64,000 bases of DNA from Bacillota bacterium (GCA_029781825.1 JAKOVY010000032.1:1-64000), one strand, 5' to 3'; counted from the first letter of the stretch, positions 18,575 through 31,054 are shown. The notes: generated by a model from the letters alone, not told the origin. Program-made: numbers and translations.

Positions 18575-19847
18575 GAGACTGACCGGAAGCGGCCGGGAAC
18601 TGGAAGATTTTCTGACCAAAGTGAACGAGGACCTGGAGGAACTGACCCGCCGGGTGGAGGAAATAGGGAAAGAGGTCCGGCAGCGGGGAGATCAAGCACT
18701 GCTGGAATACACCCGGAGGTTTGACAGCCCCATGCTGGCCGAGAATCAAATGATGGTTCAGCCCTGGGAGATCGAAGAAGCGTATAACCAGGTTGATGAG
18801 GAGTTTATCGAAGCTCTAAACGTGGCCATCGACAATATAGAAGACTTCCATTGCAAACAGCTCAAACCCGGCTGGATGGAACCCGATGAGAACGGCAATA
18901 TACTGGGTCAGATCCACCGCCCCCTGAACCGGGTGGGGATCTACGTCCCCGGAGGCACAGCCGCCTACCCCTCGTCGGTGTTGATGAATGCCATTCCGGC
19001 TATGGTGGCCGGAGTACAGGAGATTGCCATGGTTACCCCGCCGGATGCCGACGGCAAGGTGAACCCTTATACCCTGGTGGCCGCAGCCGAACTGGGCCTG
19101 GATGAGATATACAAGGTAGGCGGGGCGCAGGCGGTATTTGCCCTGGCTTATGGCACCAACATGATAAAACCGGTGGACAAGATAACCGGACCCGGCAACA
19201 TTTACGTTACCCTGGCGAAAAAGATGGTTTACGGCGAGGTTGACATCGATATGCTCGCCGGTCCCAGCGAGATACTTATCGTTGCGGATGAAACGGCCGA
19301 TCCTGCCTACGTGGCGGCCGATTTGATGTCGCAGGCCGAACATGATGTTCGGGCCCGCTCCATACTGGTAACCAACTGCCCCGAACTGCCCGATCGGGTG
19401 GAAGCGGAGATAGAAAAGCAGTTGTCCGGCCTGTCGCGTCGCGACATTATTCTTGAGTCCCTGAAAGAGCATGGTGCTTTCATCGTGGTATCAACCCTGG
19501 AGGAGGCGTTTGCCATCGCCAATCGGGTGGCTCCCGAACACCTTGAGGTTATGGTGAAGGAGCCGATGAGCTGGTTGGGAGCCATCAGGAATGCCGGAGC
19601 CATCTTTCTCGGACCTTACAGCCCGGAACCGGTGGGTGATTACCTGGCCGGACCAAACCACATCCTGCCCACCGGGGGTACGGCCCGGTTCTATTCCCCG
19701 GTGACAGTGGATACGTTCATAAAGAAATCGAGTGTAATTTATTACAGCCAGGCCGGTTTTGATAGATGCCGGGGAGATATAATAAAACTGGCGGAGGTAG
19801 AAGGTTTAACCGCCCATGCCAACTCGATAAAAGTGCGAAGGAGGTAA
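18567..19847 (+). CDS. hisD: Histidinol dehydrogenase
   Basis: HisD oxidises histidinol to histidine in two NAD-dependent steps using zinc. The protein, about 426 residues, has the family blocks [55 protein letters not shown], and [11 protein letters not shown] with metal and catalytic residues, ending with [22 protein letters not shown] at 18567 is chosen since family members start about here (MIRRLTGSG); an in-frame ATG at 18537 would add ten residues overlapping hisG. Confidence 0.95.
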   Translation: MIRRLTGSGRELEDFLTKVNEDLEELTRRVEEIGKEVRQRGDQALLEYTRRFDSPMLAENQMMVQPWEIEEAYNQVDEEFIEALNVAIDNIEDFHCKQLKPGWMEPDENGNILGQIHRPLNRVGIYVPGGTAAYPSSVLMNAIPAMVAGVQEIAMVTPPDADGKVNPYTLVAAAELGLDEIYKVGGAQAVFALAYGTNMIKPVDKITGPGNIYVTLAKKMVYGEVDIDMLAGPSEILIVADETADPAYVAADLMSQAEHDVRARSILVTNCPELPDRVEAEIEKQLSGLSRRDIILESLKEHGAFIVVSTLEEAFAIANRVAPEHLEVMVKEPMSWLGAIRNAGAIFLGPYSPEPVGDYLAGPNHILPTGGTARFYSPVTVDTFIKKSSVIYYSQAGFDRCRGDIIKLAEVEGLTAHANSIKVRRR

Positions 19848-19855
19848 TTGGGCCC

Positions 19856-20452
19856 ATGAATAAGGAAATCAGGTCGGCGGAGGTCCACCGGAAAACCAAT
19901 GAGACCGAGATCTTTTTAAACCTGGAACTGGATGGGACCGGGAACCACCAGATCGATATTGAAGTGCCTTTTCTCGGCCATATGCTGGCTCTTTTCGCCG
20001 TTCACAGCCTGTTCAATCTCCGGGTCTGGGCTCGGGGAGACCTTCAGGTAGATGATCACCACACCGTCGAGGATATCGGCATATGCCTGGGCCGGGCCAT
20101 CAAGGAGTGTCTGGGGGACAAGAGAGGCGTCAAGCGTTACGGGAGCGCCATAATTCCCATGGATGAAGCCCTGGCGCAGGTGGTGGTCGATCTTTCGGGT
20201 CGCTCCTATCTGGATTTCAACGTAACCATGCCTACGGCGACGCTAGGAGGTTTTGCCACCGAACTGGTGGAGGAGTTTTTCCGGGCTCTGGTTAACAACT
20301 CCGGCATGACGGTCCACATAGACCTCTTAAAGGGGAAAAACACCCATCACATAATTGAGGCCATTTTTAAGTCCTTTGCCCGCGCACTGGGTGAGGCGGT
20401 TACCTATGAGCCCCGGGTGGAGGGGATCTGGTCCAGTAAAGGCCGCTTGTAA
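19856..20452 (+). CDS. hisB: Imidazoleglycerol-phosphate dehydratase
   Basis: HisB dehydrates imidazole glycerol phosphate to the acetol phosphate. The 198-residue protein is the stand-alone dehydratase without a histidinol phosphatase domain. Manganese-binding motifs are intact: DDHHTVEDIGI in the first half-repeat and KGKNTHHIIEAIFK in the second, with MDEALAQVVVDLSGR between. ATG at 19856 follows AAGGAGG by about 12 bases, rather far, but earlier in-frame ATG codons lie inside hisD and add unrelated sequence. A 375-base gap separates it from hisH. Confidence 0.95.
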   Translation: MNKEIRSAEVHRKTNETEIFLNLELDGTGNHQIDIEVPFLGHMLALFAVHSLFNLRVWARGDLQVDDHHTVEDIGICLGRAIKECLGDKRGVKRYGSAIIPMDEALAQVVVDLSGRSYLDFNVTMPTATLGGFATELVEEFFRALVNNSGMTVHIDLLKGKNTHHIIEAIFKSFARALGEAVTYEPRVEGIWSSKGRL

Positions 20453-20827
20453 TTCGAAACGCCGGGCGGTATCGGATACAGCCGGGAAGGTAGGAAAAGA
20501 AACGGGGAAGAAGACTTACGCATGATGATTATGCGCGTGTTGCCGCTGCGAGCCCCGCTCCGGTGTATACAAAGGGCCGGATTCAGCGCAGCGTGAGCTC
20601 CCCCGCGTTTAACGGCTTTAATAGGTGTTTTTGTTGGCGGCCTGTGGGCAGATTGGTGCCGGCAAAACCGGGCAAGCCGGCAAATCCCAAGCACAGGTAC
20701 CGGAGAACATCGATAAAGCAGACCCGGGAGTTCACGAAAGCTACAGGAATCCGGTGGATTGGACTGTTATCGAGACAGGCGGTGTACTGTCGCCCTGATA
20801 TTATGGATGCAGACCGGGGGAATAGTT
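20453..20827. other. Unusually long gap inside the his cluster
   Basis: No credible gene is seen in these 375 bases. Visible elements are a hairpin TGCCGGC/GCCGGCA (20657-20663 with 20676-20682) inside a stretch of CCGGCAAA-like repeats, and a small CGCAT/ATGCG inverted repeat near 20520. There is no T-box signature (no TGGNACCGCG) and no clear promoter. It may hold a local regulatory leader for hisH. Confidence 0.4.
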
Positions 20828-21433
20828 GTGATTGCGATAATTGATTACGGGATGGGAAACCTCCGCAGTGTACAGAAAGGATTGGAGACCACAGGGGTAA
20901 AAGCGTTTATCACCGCCAATCCCGCCGAGGTGGTTGATGCACCCGGGGTTATCTTGCCGGGGGTGGGAGCCTTCGAGGATGCCATAATGAACCTTAGAAA
21001 TACCGGGATGGTGGAAGCGGTGCAGGAGGTTGTTCGCCGGAAGCGGCCGTTGTTGGGTATCTGCCTGGGAATGCAGCTCCTGTTTACCGAGAGCGAGGAG
21101 AACGGCTGCCATCGGGGACTTGATCTTATCCCGGGTCGGGTAGTGAGATTTCCGGCGGCTAAAAAAATCCCCCACATGGGCTGGAATCAGGTAAGTCTGC
21201 AGGGGGACAGCCCCCTGTTTTCCGGTGTAGCCGATAAGTCATACTTCTACTTTGTTCATTCCTATTACTGTGACCCCTTTGAACCGGTGACCATAGGAAC
21301 CTGCAGCTACGGGCTTGATTTCACCTGTGCAGTTCAAAAAGGAAACCTCCTGGGGTGTCAGTTTCACCCGGAGAAGTCAAGCAGCCTTGGCCTGCGGCTC
21401 CTTAAGAATTTCGGGGACCTGTGCCGAGAGTAA
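20828..21433 (+). CDS. hisH: Imidazole glycerol phosphate synthase, glutaminase subunit
   Basis: HisH supplies ammonia from glutamine to HisF. The 201-residue class I amidotransferase has the nucleophile in LLGICLGMQLLF, the GVGAFEDAM-like loop (ILPGVGAFEDAI), and the His-Glu pair in GCQFHPEKSS. GTG at 20828 is chosen because GGGGG lies seven bases upstream and the product then begins MIAIIDYGMGNLRSV as in the family. A longer ATG start at 20759 adds 23 unrelated residues. Confidence 0.95.
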   Translation: MIAIIDYGMGNLRSVQKGLETTGVKAFITANPAEVVDAPGVILPGVGAFEDAIMNLRNTGMVEAVQEVVRRKRPLLGICLGMQLLFTESEENGCHRGLDLIPGRVVRFPAAKKIPHMGWNQVSLQGDSPLFSGVADKSYFYFVHSYYCDPFEPVTIGTCSYGLDFTCAVQKGNLLGCQFHPEKSSSLGLRLLKNFGDLCRE

Positions 21434-21703
21434 AACGGCCTTGCTCCCGGAAGACTGATCGATGATCCGACCGGCAGGACTGATTGATATGCGGGGGACA
21501 CCCTTAAGTTAACATAATACAACTTGGCAGCGACCGCTATGCGCAGAGGCTTTTTCATACTACCGGTTTTTATTGTATACGGTGATAGTTGGGCATCAAA
21601 GCGGGGAGAGAAGCATTCTCTGGTGAATTGAGAGGATCGACACCCCTTGCATATTGCGCATCAAAGCGGGGAGCAGAAAAGGCGGAGCGGAGGGGTTTTT
21701 TGA
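21434..21703. other. Intergenic region between hisH and hisA with a 16-bp direct repeat
   Basis: No gene is seen. GCATCAAAGCGGGGAG occurs twice, at 21593-21608 and 21658-21673, 65 bases apart. The second copy lies about 30 bases before the hisA start. AT-rich segments with TATAC occur near 21575, but no convincing promoter can be drawn. Confidence 0.4.
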
Positions 21704-22426
21704 ATGTTGATATTTCCGGCGGTTGATATAAAAGACGGATGCTGTGTTCGGCTCAAGCAGGGGCGAAAAGAGGAGATGACCATCTACAGTTCGGACCCGG
21801 TGAACGTGGCTCGGCAGTGGGAGAAGCAGGGAGCGGAGTGGGTGCACGTAGTGGACCTGGACGGTGCCTTCTCCGGCGTACCCCGCAACCGGGAGATCAT
21901 CAAGGAGATGGTTCGATGTCTTTCCATTCCCGTTCAACTGGGGGGAGGGATCCGCAGCCTCGAGGCGGCGCGTGACTATTTGCATTCGGGGGTATCCCGG
22001 ATCATCATCGGCACCGGTGCTCTTGGTGACCGCGGTTTACTTACAGATCTGCTGGAGGAGTTCAGCCCTGAACAGGTAATGGTGGGAATTGATGCCCGGG
22101 ATGGTATGGTTGCCATTAAGGGCTGGGAGGACGTTACCGCGGTGGGAGCCCTGGATTTAGCCCTGGAGATGAAGGACCTGGGAATCATCCGGACCGTATA
22201 CACCGATATCAGCCGGGACGGAGTTTTGCAGGGGCCAAACATACCGGCGATACGGGAGATGGCCGCCAGGACGGGACTGGCGGTTATTGCCTCGGGCGGG
22301 GTCTCAACCTTGGAGGATATTGCCGAATTGCGAGAAATACCGGGTGTGGAGGGGGCCATCGTGGGTAAAGCTTTGTATGAAGGCAGGATTACCCTGGATG
22401 AAGCCATCCGAGCGGCCCGTAACTGA
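21704..22426 (+). CDS. hisA: ProFAR isomerase
   Basis: HisA opens the ribose of ProFAR by an Amadori rearrangement to give PRFAR. The 240-residue TIM barrel has the family features: an N-terminal LIFPAVDIKDGCCVRLKQG with the general base Asp, VQLGGGIRS at the first phosphate site, YTDISRDGVLQGPN with the second catalytic Asp, and IASGGVSTLEDI at the second phosphate site. GGAGGGG lies upstream of the ATG at longer than usual spacing. It is 12 bases from hisF. Confidence 0.95.
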   Translation: MLIFPAVDIKDGCCVRLKQGRKEEMTIYSSDPVNVARQWEKQGAEWVHVVDLDGAFSGVPRNREIIKEMVRCLSIPVQLGGGIRSLEAARDYLHSGVSRIIIGTGALGDRGLLTDLLEEFSPEQVMVGIDARDGMVAIKGWEDVTAVGALDLALEMKDLGIIRTVYTDISRDGVLQGPNIPAIREMAARTGLAVIASGGVSTLEDIAELREIPGVEGAIVGKALYEGRITLDEAIRAARN

Positions 22427-22438
22427 GGTGAGGAGGGT

Positions 22439-23197
22439 ATGCTGGCCAAGAGGATAATACCCTGCCTGGATGTCAATGCCGGGCGGGTGGTTAAGGGCAC
22501 CAATTTTATCGACCTGCGGGACGCGGGAGATCCCGTGGAGTTGGCGGCTTTCTATGACCGGGAAGGCGCCGACGAACTGGTATTCCTGGACATAACCGCT
22601 TCCGCCGAGGAACGTTCCATTATATATGATGTGGTCCGCCGCACCGCTGAGCAGGTTTTTATCCCGTTTACCGTCGGCGGAGGTTTGCGGAGTATCGAGG
22701 ATATCCGCAACCTGCTGAAAGCCGGGGCGGATAAGATCTCTCTTAATACCGCGGCGGTGAAAAACCCCTCCCTGATTACCGACGGCGCCCGGAGATTCGG
22801 CAGCCAGTGTATAGTGGTAGCCATTGATGCCCACCGAAAGGGAGACGGGGAGTGGGAAGTGGTCATTAACGGTGGGCGTACCCCCACCGGACTGGATGCC
22901 GTAGAGTGGAGCAAAAAGGTTGAGGCTTTGGGCGCGGGAGAGATTCTCTTAACGAGTATGGACAAGGATGGGACGAAAGACGGGTATGATATAGAATTGA
23001 CCCGCGCGGTGAGTGAATCGGTCAGGATACCGGTTATTGCTTCGGGAGGAGCGGGGACCCTGGAACACCTCTACCAGGCTATTGTTGAAGGAGCCGCAGA
23101 TGCGGTGCTGGCAGCTTCGATTTTTCATTACCGGGAGTATACCATCGAGGAAGCGAAAAGATATCTTCAGGACCGGGGGGTGCCGGTAAGGTTATGA
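22439..23197 (+). CDS. hisF: Imidazole glycerol phosphate synthase, cyclase subunit
   Basis: HisF makes imidazole glycerol phosphate and AICAR from PRFAR and ammonia; the AICAR feeds back into PurH. The 252-residue barrel begins [19 protein letters not shown] with catalytic Asp11, has [10 protein letters not shown] and [12 protein letters not shown] phosphate loops, and [15 protein letters not shown] with the second Asp. GAGGAGGGT precedes the ATG. The TGA overlaps the hisIE ATG by four bases. Confidence 0.97.
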   Translation: MLAKRIIPCLDVNAGRVVKGTNFIDLRDAGDPVELAAFYDREGADELVFLDITASAEERSIIYDVVRRTAEQVFIPFTVGGGLRSIEDIRNLLKAGADKISLNTAAVKNPSLITDGARRFGSQCIVVAIDAHRKGDGEWEVVINGGRTPTGLDAVEWSKKVEALGAGEILLTSMDKDGTKDGYDIELTRAVSESVRIPVIASGGAGTLEHLYQAIVEGAADAVLAASIFHYREYTIEEAKRYLQDRGVPVRL

Positions 23198-23844
23198 AGG
23201 CAGCCATAGATGAATTGAAGTTTACAGAGGGACTCATACCGGCCATCATCCAGGATGCAGGCACCAAGGAAGTCTTGATGATGGCTTACATGAACCGTGA
23301 GGCCCTGGAACGCACCCTGGCAACCGGGGAGACCTGGTTTTATTCCCGCAGCCGCAGCCGGCTCTGGCATAAGGGAGAGACCTCGGGCCACATACAGAAG
23401 GTGGTAGAAATCCGCTATGACTGTGATAATGATACTCTCCTGGTGCTGGTGGAAGCGGCCGGACCTGCATGCCACACGGGACATAACACCTGCTTTTACC
23501 GCAACCTGCAGGGGGAGGAGAAGGAACCCCGGCTCTTTGACCCCGATGAGGTATATGCACCCGAAGCGGGTACGATCCTGAATGAGCTGCAGGAGGTAAT
23601 CCGGGCTCGCTATAAAGAAAGGCCGGAAGGCTCTTATACCGCCTACCTCTTTAATCAGGGCATCGACAAGATCCTGAAGAAAGTGGGCGAGGAGAGCGCC
23701 GAAGTCATTATTGCCGCCAAAAACGCGGATAAGGGAGAACTCGTATACGAGATCTCGGATCTGATTTATCACCTGATGGTACTGATGACTGAAAAAAATA
23801 TAAGCTTAGCCGACGTATTCAAGGAACTCCGGGGGCGAAGGTAG
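23194..23844 (+). CDS. hisIE: Bifunctional PRA-CH / PRA-PH (HisI-HisE fusion)
   Basis: This fusion carries out the second and third steps of histidine synthesis. The N-terminal PR-AMP cyclohydrolase (about 1-110) has [25 protein letters not shown] and YDCDNDTLL, with zinc and magnesium ligands. The C-terminal PR-ATP pyrophosphatase (about 120-216) has [22 protein letters not shown] and the metal-binding EVIIAAKN segment, ending with YHLMVLM. It overlaps hisF by four bases and closes the his cluster. hisC and any histidinol phosphatase gene are absent nearby. Confidence 0.96.
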   Translation: MKAAIDELKFTEGLIPAIIQDAGTKEVLMMAYMNREALERTLATGETWFYSRSRSRLWHKGETSGHIQKVVEIRYDCDNDTLLVLVEAAGPACHTGHNTCFYRNLQGEEKEPRLFDPDEVYAPEAGTILNELQEVIRARYKERPEGSYTAYLFNQGIDKILKKVGEESAEVIIAAKNADKGELVYEISDLIYHLMVLMTEKNISLADVFKELRGRR

Positions 23845-23937
23845 AATACTACACATAATAACGCAAACAGGAGAGTTGGATCCGGGACCTCAACCATACC
23901 GTCCAATGAGCGGATGAACTGTCCTGGGAGGTACTTT

Positions 23938-24858
23938 ATGGCCGTAATAACCGGGTTTACGGGAACTCCTGCCTTACCCTCCATCGACTTTGACGAATGT
24001 TCCGGATGTGGATTATGTGCCCGAGTATGCAAGAGCGAAACCCTCACCATGGAAGAAGGACAGGTGCGGGTTAACCCTGATTCAGTGCTGGGGTGCATTG
24101 GCTGCGGTCAGTGCATGATGGTTTGTCCTATGGGCTGCCTGACAGTTGAAGGGAGGGATGTCTCGCCCCGGGATCTCTTCAGTGTTCCCGAGCCGGACCG
24201 ACGGGCCACCCCCGACCAGTTGCAGGCGTTGCTTTTTTCCCGGCGCAGCATCAGGGAGTATGATGAAAGGGAAGTCAATCGGGAGACTATAGATAAGATC
24301 GTTAACATGGCTTCCTCCGCTCCTATGGGAATTCCTCCCTCTGATGTGGAAATCCTGATTTTTCACGGCAGGGAAAAGGTTCAGGCCTTTGCCGAGGATG
24401 TGATACAGTCTATCATAAAGAGCAGGAGGTATATCAATCGCTTCACACTTCCTTTAATGCGTCCTTTTATTGGCAGGGAAGCTTGTGAACTTATGCAAAG
24501 CTTTGTTATTCCTGCGTTTGAAGCGATTCCCCGATTGCGTAAACAGGGGAAAGATTGGCTTTTCTACAGTGCGCCGCTGGCTATGCTCTTTCATAGCTCG
24601 CCTTACGCCGATCCTCAGGACTCCGTGGTCGCTGCAACTTATGCCATGCTTGCCGGGCATTCGCTCGGGCTGGGCAGTTGCATGATAGGATTGGTATGTC
24701 CAGTTATAAAATATGATCGGAAGTTAAGAACGAAGTGGGGCATCCCCCTCAGGAATCAGCTGGGGATCGTCGTTATCTTTGGCTATCCTGATGTCGAGTA
24801 TCAACGGGCCGTCCGCCGCCGTTTCCGGAACGTGGTCTTTGCCCGGGAAACGGATTGA
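23938..24858 (+). CDS. Ferredoxin-nitroreductase fusion protein
   Basis: The protein, about 306 residues, has an N-terminal double 4Fe-4S ferredoxin: Cys21, 24, 27 and 31, then Cys53, 56, 59 and 63. An FMN-dependent nitroreductase-fold domain follows (SRRSIREYDEREV near residue 105, ASSAPMGIPPSD, and LAGHSLGLGSCMIG). It probably moves electrons from reduced ferredoxin to an unknown acceptor in the cytoplasm. ATG at 23938 is preferred because GGGAGG lies six bases before it. Such fusions are common in anaerobes and have no single known substrate. It stands alone after the his operon. Confidence 0.88.
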   Translation: MAVITGFTGTPALPSIDFDECSGCGLCARVCKSETLTMEEGQVRVNPDSVLGCIGCGQCMMVCPMGCLTVEGRDVSPRDLFSVPEPDRRATPDQLQALLFSRRSIREYDEREVNRETIDKIVNMASSAPMGIPPSDVEILIFHGREKVQAFAEDVIQSIIKSRRYINRFTLPLMRPFIGREACELMQSFVIPAFEAIPRLRKQGKDWLFYSAPLAMLFHSSPYADPQDSVVAATYAMLAGHSLGLGSCMIGLVCPVIKYDRKLRTKWGIPLRNQLGIVVIFGYPDVEYQRAVRRRFRNVVFARETD

Positions 24859-25029
24859 CAAAACGCGGGTGACCATCGTTGACAGCAAAGGGGTCAGGGT
24901 TACAGAAAGCGACGAGCCGCATAGGCTTTTGATTCCTTGATTTGGCCTGGTTTGCCGGGCAGTGTGCGAATACATAATGTTTCAACGTAATTTTAGTAAT
25001 TAATCAGATAACATCTAGGGGAGACTGCT

Positions 25030-27153
25030 ATGAACATTCTTGAAAACTTGAACGGGGCCCAGATTGAGGCGGTGACGCACCGTGAGGGACCCTGCCTGGT
25101 TCTGGCTGGAGCCGGAAGCGGGAAGACCAGGGTATTAACCAGGCGGGTGGCTTACCTGGTGGAGCAGGGGGTATCCCCTCATCAGATCATGGCCATAACC
25201 TTTACCAATAAGGCGGCTCAGGAGATGAAGGAGCGGGTTATGGAACTGGTCCCCAGCTTCAACGGACAATGGATCCGGACTTTTCACTCCGCCTCTTTCC
25301 AGATCCTGCGCATGGAGATCGAGAAACTTGGGTTCCGCAAAGGATTTACCATCCTGGATGAGGGCGAGCAGAAGACGGTTATCAAAGAATGCCTGCGCGA
25401 GCTGCAGCAGCATGATACCAGGCCCGAGTTGATATCATATTTGATCAAGCAGGCCAAGAACAGCCTGACTGAACCGGAGCAGTTCTTTGCTGGAATCAAG
25501 GCGGCTCCTCATCACCGCGATCTTTATACCCGGATTTACCGGCTGTACAGCAGCCGCCTGCGGGAGTTGAACGCTCTTGATTTTGAGGACTTGATCGGGC
25601 TGACGGTCAGGCTTTTCCGCGAGTATCCGGCTGTTCTGCAGTCCTATCAGGAAAGGTTTCCTTACGTGATGGTCGATGAGTACCAGGACACCAATTATGC
25701 GCAGTTTGTATGGACCAAACTCCTGGCCGGTGAAAACGGTAACGTGTTTGTGGTGGGGGACCCTGACCAGTCCATTTACAGCTGGCGGGGTGCCGAACCC
25801 TACAATATCGATAGATTTCTTGACACCTACCCTCAGGCCAAAGTGATCAAGCTGGAAAAGAACTACCGTTCCACCCGGTACATCCTGGAGGCCGCCAACG
25901 CCGTCATCCATAACAACACCGGGCGTATGAAAAAGGAGCTTTACACCGATAATCCCCGGGGAGAGAAACTGCTGCAGTTCGGTGCTGCCAGCCACCAGCA
26001 GGAGGCGGAGTTCATCGCCCAGTATATCAAGCAGTTGGTCAATGAGGGGAAATATCGGTACCAGGATTTTGCCATCTTTTACCGGGTTCACGCCCAGTCG
26101 AGGCCCATTGAGGAAGCCCTGAACCGCAATTTCATTCCCTACCGGATTGTGGGGGCCAAAAAGTTCTACCAGCGCAAGGAGATAAAGGATATCCTGGCTT
26201 ATCTGAGGCTGGTTGCGAATCCCTCCGACCGGATGAGCTTCAGGAGAGCCATCAATGCGCCCCGCCGCGGTATTGGGGAAGTTACTATCCAAAAGCTGGA
26301 GGACCTGAGCACTGCCAGCATGAAACCCATTGTGGTGACCCTGGGAAACATCAAAGAATTGAAAGGACTGTCCTCCAAAATTAAGAATGCCCTGCAGGAG
26401 TTTTACGGAATGATAACCTACCTGCAGGAACTCCAATCTCAGGTTTCCCTGGCCCAACTCCTGGAGGAAACCTTGAAGCTCAGCGGATACGTTGAGGACC
26501 TGAAAACCAACCATCCTCTGGAAGCGGAAGAGCGAATAGAAAACCTGCAGGAGTTGAAATCCCTGATGGTGGAGTTCGAAAGAGAAGGGCAGCGGGACCT
26601 GGCCGACTTCTTGACCGAGGTAGCCCTCCTGCAGGAAGCTGATGAGATTGACTATTCGGATGCGGTCATGATGATGACCCTTCATGGAGCCAAAGGCCTG
26701 GAATACCCGGTAGTCTTCATGACCGGCATGGAGGAAGGCATTTTCCCCTCCTACCGCGCTGAGACCCATGAGGAGATGGAAGAGGAGCGCCGGCTTTGTT
26801 ATGTGGGAATAACCAGAGCCCGGGAGAGGCTCATTATGAGCCGGGCAGTCAGACGCATCATGTATGGGGTCGACCGCGCCAATATGCCCAGTCGGTTCTT
26901 AAAGGAGATACCCAGCGATCTCTTTGTTCCCTTTAATCTGCAGGGAGGTAAGATCAACCTGGTTCCGTCGAAGGTGGAAGGCCGGGTGAGCAACCTCCGA
27001 GAAGGTGACCTGGTGCAGCACCAGAAATTTGGACGAGGTATGGTGACCAAGGTGATGGCAGATGATATTGCTGTGGTGGACTTTGAGGAGTCAGGGATAA
27101 AGACGCTCAACACCTACATGGCACCTATGGTGAAACTGGTCCAGGAGGTTTAA
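25030..27153 (+). CDS. pcrA: ATP-dependent DNA helicase PcrA/UvrD
   Basis: This is a superfamily 1A 3'-5' helicase for repair, recombination and plasmid replication. All motifs are present in its 707 residues: Walker A LAGAGSGKTRVL, Ia ITFTNKAA, II VDEYQDTN, III GDPDQSIYSWRGA, IV YRSTRYI, V MMTLHGAKGLEYPVVF, and VI LCYVGITRARERL. The C-terminal tail has the Tudor-like LREGDLVQHQKFGRGMV found in PcrA and used to bind RNA polymerase. GGGGAG precedes the ATG. ligA follows after three bases, the common Gram-positive arrangement. Confidence 0.96.
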   Translation: MNILENLNGAQIEAVTHREGPCLVLAGAGSGKTRVLTRRVAYLVEQGVSPHQIMAITFTNKAAQEMKERVMELVPSFNGQWIRTFHSASFQILRMEIEKLGFRKGFTILDEGEQKTVIKECLRELQQHDTRPELISYLIKQAKNSLTEPEQFFAGIKAAPHHRDLYTRIYRLYSSRLRELNALDFEDLIGLTVRLFREYPAVLQSYQERFPYVMVDEYQDTNYAQFVWTKLLAGENGNVFVVGDPDQSIYSWRGAEPYNIDRFLDTYPQAKVIKLEKNYRSTRYILEAANAVIHNNTGRMKKELYTDNPRGEKLLQFGAASHQQEAEFIAQYIKQLVNEGKYRYQDFAIFYRVHAQSRPIEEALNRNFIPYRIVGAKKFYQRKEIKDILAYLRLVANPSDRMSFRRAINAPRRGIGEVTIQKLEDLSTASMKPIVVTLGNIKELKGLSSKIKNALQEFYGMITYLQELQSQVSLAQLLEETLKLSGYVEDLKTNHPLEAEERIENLQELKSLMVEFEREGQRDLADFLTEVALLQEADEIDYSDAVMMMTLHGAKGLEYPVVFMTGMEEGIFPSYRAETHEEMEEERRLCYVGITRARERLIMSRAVRRIMYGVDRANMPSRFLKEIPSDLFVPFNLQGGKINLVPSKVEGRVSNLREGDLVQHQKFGRGMVTKVMADDIAVVDFEESGIKTLNTYMAPMVKLVQEV

Positions 27154-29145
<1,992 letters not shown>

Positions 29146-29258
29146 TTCCCCGCGCAGTCCGGGTGTCATATATACTGCCGCATGAGCTGCGCTCATTTCC
29201 GCCCCTTTACATATCCTGTCCCGTATCCTATCGATTTATGGAATCCAATTTCATTTTC

Positions 29259-29267
29259 TGTTATAAT
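29259..29267 (+). promoter_or_regulatory. Extended -10 promoter of the first gat operon
   Basis: TGTTATAAT is a consensus extended -10 element (TGnTATAAT), 36 bases before gatC. The -35 region is poor, as is usual for this promoter type. Confidence 0.65.
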
Positions 29268-29302
29268 ACAGGGCATCAGAACTGGAACCGGAGGGTTAGG
29301 CT

Positions 29303-29587
29303 TTGGCTCTTACGATTGAGGAAGTGGAACACGTTGCCCGTTTGGCTCGGTTAAGCCTGACAACTGCAGAAAAAGAAATGTATGCCCAGCAGCTCAGTTC
29401 GATTCTCGATTTTTTTGCGATGCTTAACCGCCTTCCCACCGACGGGGTTGAACCGTTGGCCCACGTCCTTCCGCTTTTCAATGTTATGCGAGAAGACGAG
29501 GTCGGGCCTTCGCTGCCCCGGGATGAGGCTATAGCCAACGCCGCTATCACTGAGGATGGGCAGTTCAAAGTACCGAGGATAGTTTAA
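29303..29587 (+). CDS. gatC: Asp/Glu-tRNA amidotransferase subunit C, copy 1
   Basis: GatC is the small linker that wraps around GatA and GatB in the amidotransferase that converts Glu-tRNA(Gln) or Asp-tRNA(Asn) to the amide form. The 94-residue protein has the family pattern [41 protein letters not shown], and the C-terminal [24 protein letters not shown] at 29303 has GGAGGG at good spacing. It heads the first of two gatCAB operons. Confidence 0.95.
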   Translation: MALTIEEVEHVARLARLSLTTAEKEMYAQQLSSILDFFAMLNRLPTDGVEPLAHVLPLFNVMREDEVGPSLPRDEAIANAAITEDGQFKVPRIV

Positions 29588-29598
29588 GGAGGACACCC

Positions 29599-31050
29599 TT
29601 GGAACTCTACCAGTATACTGTTCAGGAAATCGGAGAAATGCTGGCGCGGCGGGAAATCAGTGCCAGGGAAGTCCTGGCCTCGTCAGCCGAGCGCATCGCC
29701 CGGGTTGAGAGCAAAATCCAGGCGTTCATAACTCTTACCCTGGATGAGGCCGAGAAGACAGCAAGAGACCTGGATGCCCGGGATAAGATGGGGGGACTCG
29801 CGGGAATCCCCTGCGGCATCAAGGACAACCTTTGTACCCGGGGAATCAGAACCACCTGTGCTTCGGAGATGCTGGAAAATTTCGTGCCTCCCTATGATGC
29901 CACGGTGGTGAAAAGACTTAAAGACGCCGGAGCGGTGATGGTCGGCAAGTTGAATATGGATGAGTTCGCTATGGGATCCTCTACTGAGAACTCCGGATTT
30001 TTCCCCACCCACAATCCCTGGGACCTGACCCGGGTTCCGGGAGGGTCCTCGGGCGGAGCCGCCGCAGCCGTAGCGGCCGGAGAGGTTTATTATGCGCTGG
30101 CATCGGATACCGGCGGTTCCATAAGGCAGCCCGCTTCGTTCTGCGGGGTTGTGGGGATGAAGCCTACCTATGGACTGGTATCACGGTTCGGCCTGGTGGC
30201 CTTCGCCTCTTCCCTGGATCAGGTGGGCCCGATAACCAGGACGGTGACCGACTGTGCTCTGGTTATGAACGCCATCTGCGGCCATGACAGCATGGATTCC
30301 ACCAGCCTGAAGGTTCCGGTTCCGGATTATACAGAAGACATTCAGAAAGGGATCAAAGGCTTAAAGGTAGGTTATCCCCGGGAGTACTTCCAGGAAGGAG
30401 TGGACTGGGGAGTCAGAGATACCATAATGAAGGCTCTCCTTAAGTTTGAAGAACTGGGGGCGGTGGTGGAAGAGACCAGCCTCCCCCACAGCGAGTATGC
30501 GCTCCCGACTTATTACATCATTGCTCCATCCGAAGCCAGCTCCAACCTGGCTCGCTTCGACGGGGTAAGGTACGGCTACCGTGACGGGAACGCCCAGGAT
30601 ACGGTGGAGATGTTCAGCAGCACCCGGGCCCGGGGATTCGGCCCCGAGGTTGTACGACGGGTGATGCTTGGGACCTATGCCTTGAGTTCCGGGTACTACG
30701 ACGCCTACTACCTGAAGGCCCTAAAGGTGCGGCGTCTGATTAAGGAAGATTTCGACCGGGCGTTCGAGCGGTATGATATTCTGGTTTCTCCCACAACTAC
30801 CTCGACTGCCTTCCGGATCGGCGAGAAGGCCGAGGACCCTCTGACCATGTATATGTCGGATATGCTGACCATACCGGTGAACCTGGCAGGGATTCCTTCC
30901 ATCTCGATCCCCGGGGGTTTTCTGGATAACCTGCCGGTGGGGCTGCAGCTCATGGGCCCTCCCCTGTCGGAAGTGACTCTTCTCAAGGCGGCCTATGCCT
31001 TCGAACAGGCTGCCGGTTACCACCTGCGCACACCCGTACTGGAGGTATAA
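29599..31050 (+). CDS. gatA: Asp/Glu-tRNA amidotransferase subunit A, copy 1 (catalytically intact)
   Basis: GatA is the amidase-signature glutaminase that supplies ammonia to GatB. The 483-residue protein keeps the full Ser-cisSer-Lys triad: Lys75 in [10 protein letters not shown], Ser150 in GGSSGG and Ser174 in [10 protein letters not shown]. The substrate-side segments [19 protein letters not shown] and [12 protein letters not shown] are canonical. TTG at 29599 has AAGGAGG six to seven bases upstream. Compared with copy 2 at 35765 it is the ordinary, active form and is expected to be the essential enzyme. Confidence 0.96.
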   Translation: MELYQYTVQEIGEMLARREISAREVLASSAERIARVESKIQAFITLTLDEAEKTARDLDARDKMGGLAGIPCGIKDNLCTRGIRTTCASEMLENFVPPYDATVVKRLKDAGAVMVGKLNMDEFAMGSSTENSGFFPTHNPWDLTRVPGGSSGGAAAAVAAGEVYYALASDTGGSIRQPASFCGVVGMKPTYGLVSRFGLVAFASSLDQVGPITRTVTDCALVMNAICGHDSMDSTSLKVPVPDYTEDIQKGIKGLKVGYPREYFQEGVDWGVRDTIMKALLKFEELGAVVEETSLPHSEYALPTYYIIAPSEASSNLARFDGVRYGYRDGNAQDTVEMFSSTRARGFGPEVVRRVMLGTYALSSGYYDAYYLKALKVRRLIKEDFDRAFERYDILVSPTTTSTAFRIGEKAEDPLTMYMSDMLTIPVNLAGIPSISIPGGFLDNLPVGLQLMGPPLSEVTLLKAAYAFEQAAGYHLRTPVLEV

Positions 31051-31054
31051 ATAC

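Noticed and set aside
25435..26769. Long minus-strand frame of 444 codons inside pcrA
   Set aside because: It is an antisense shadow of an intact helicase gene with every motif present on the plus strand, and it has no recognisable family.
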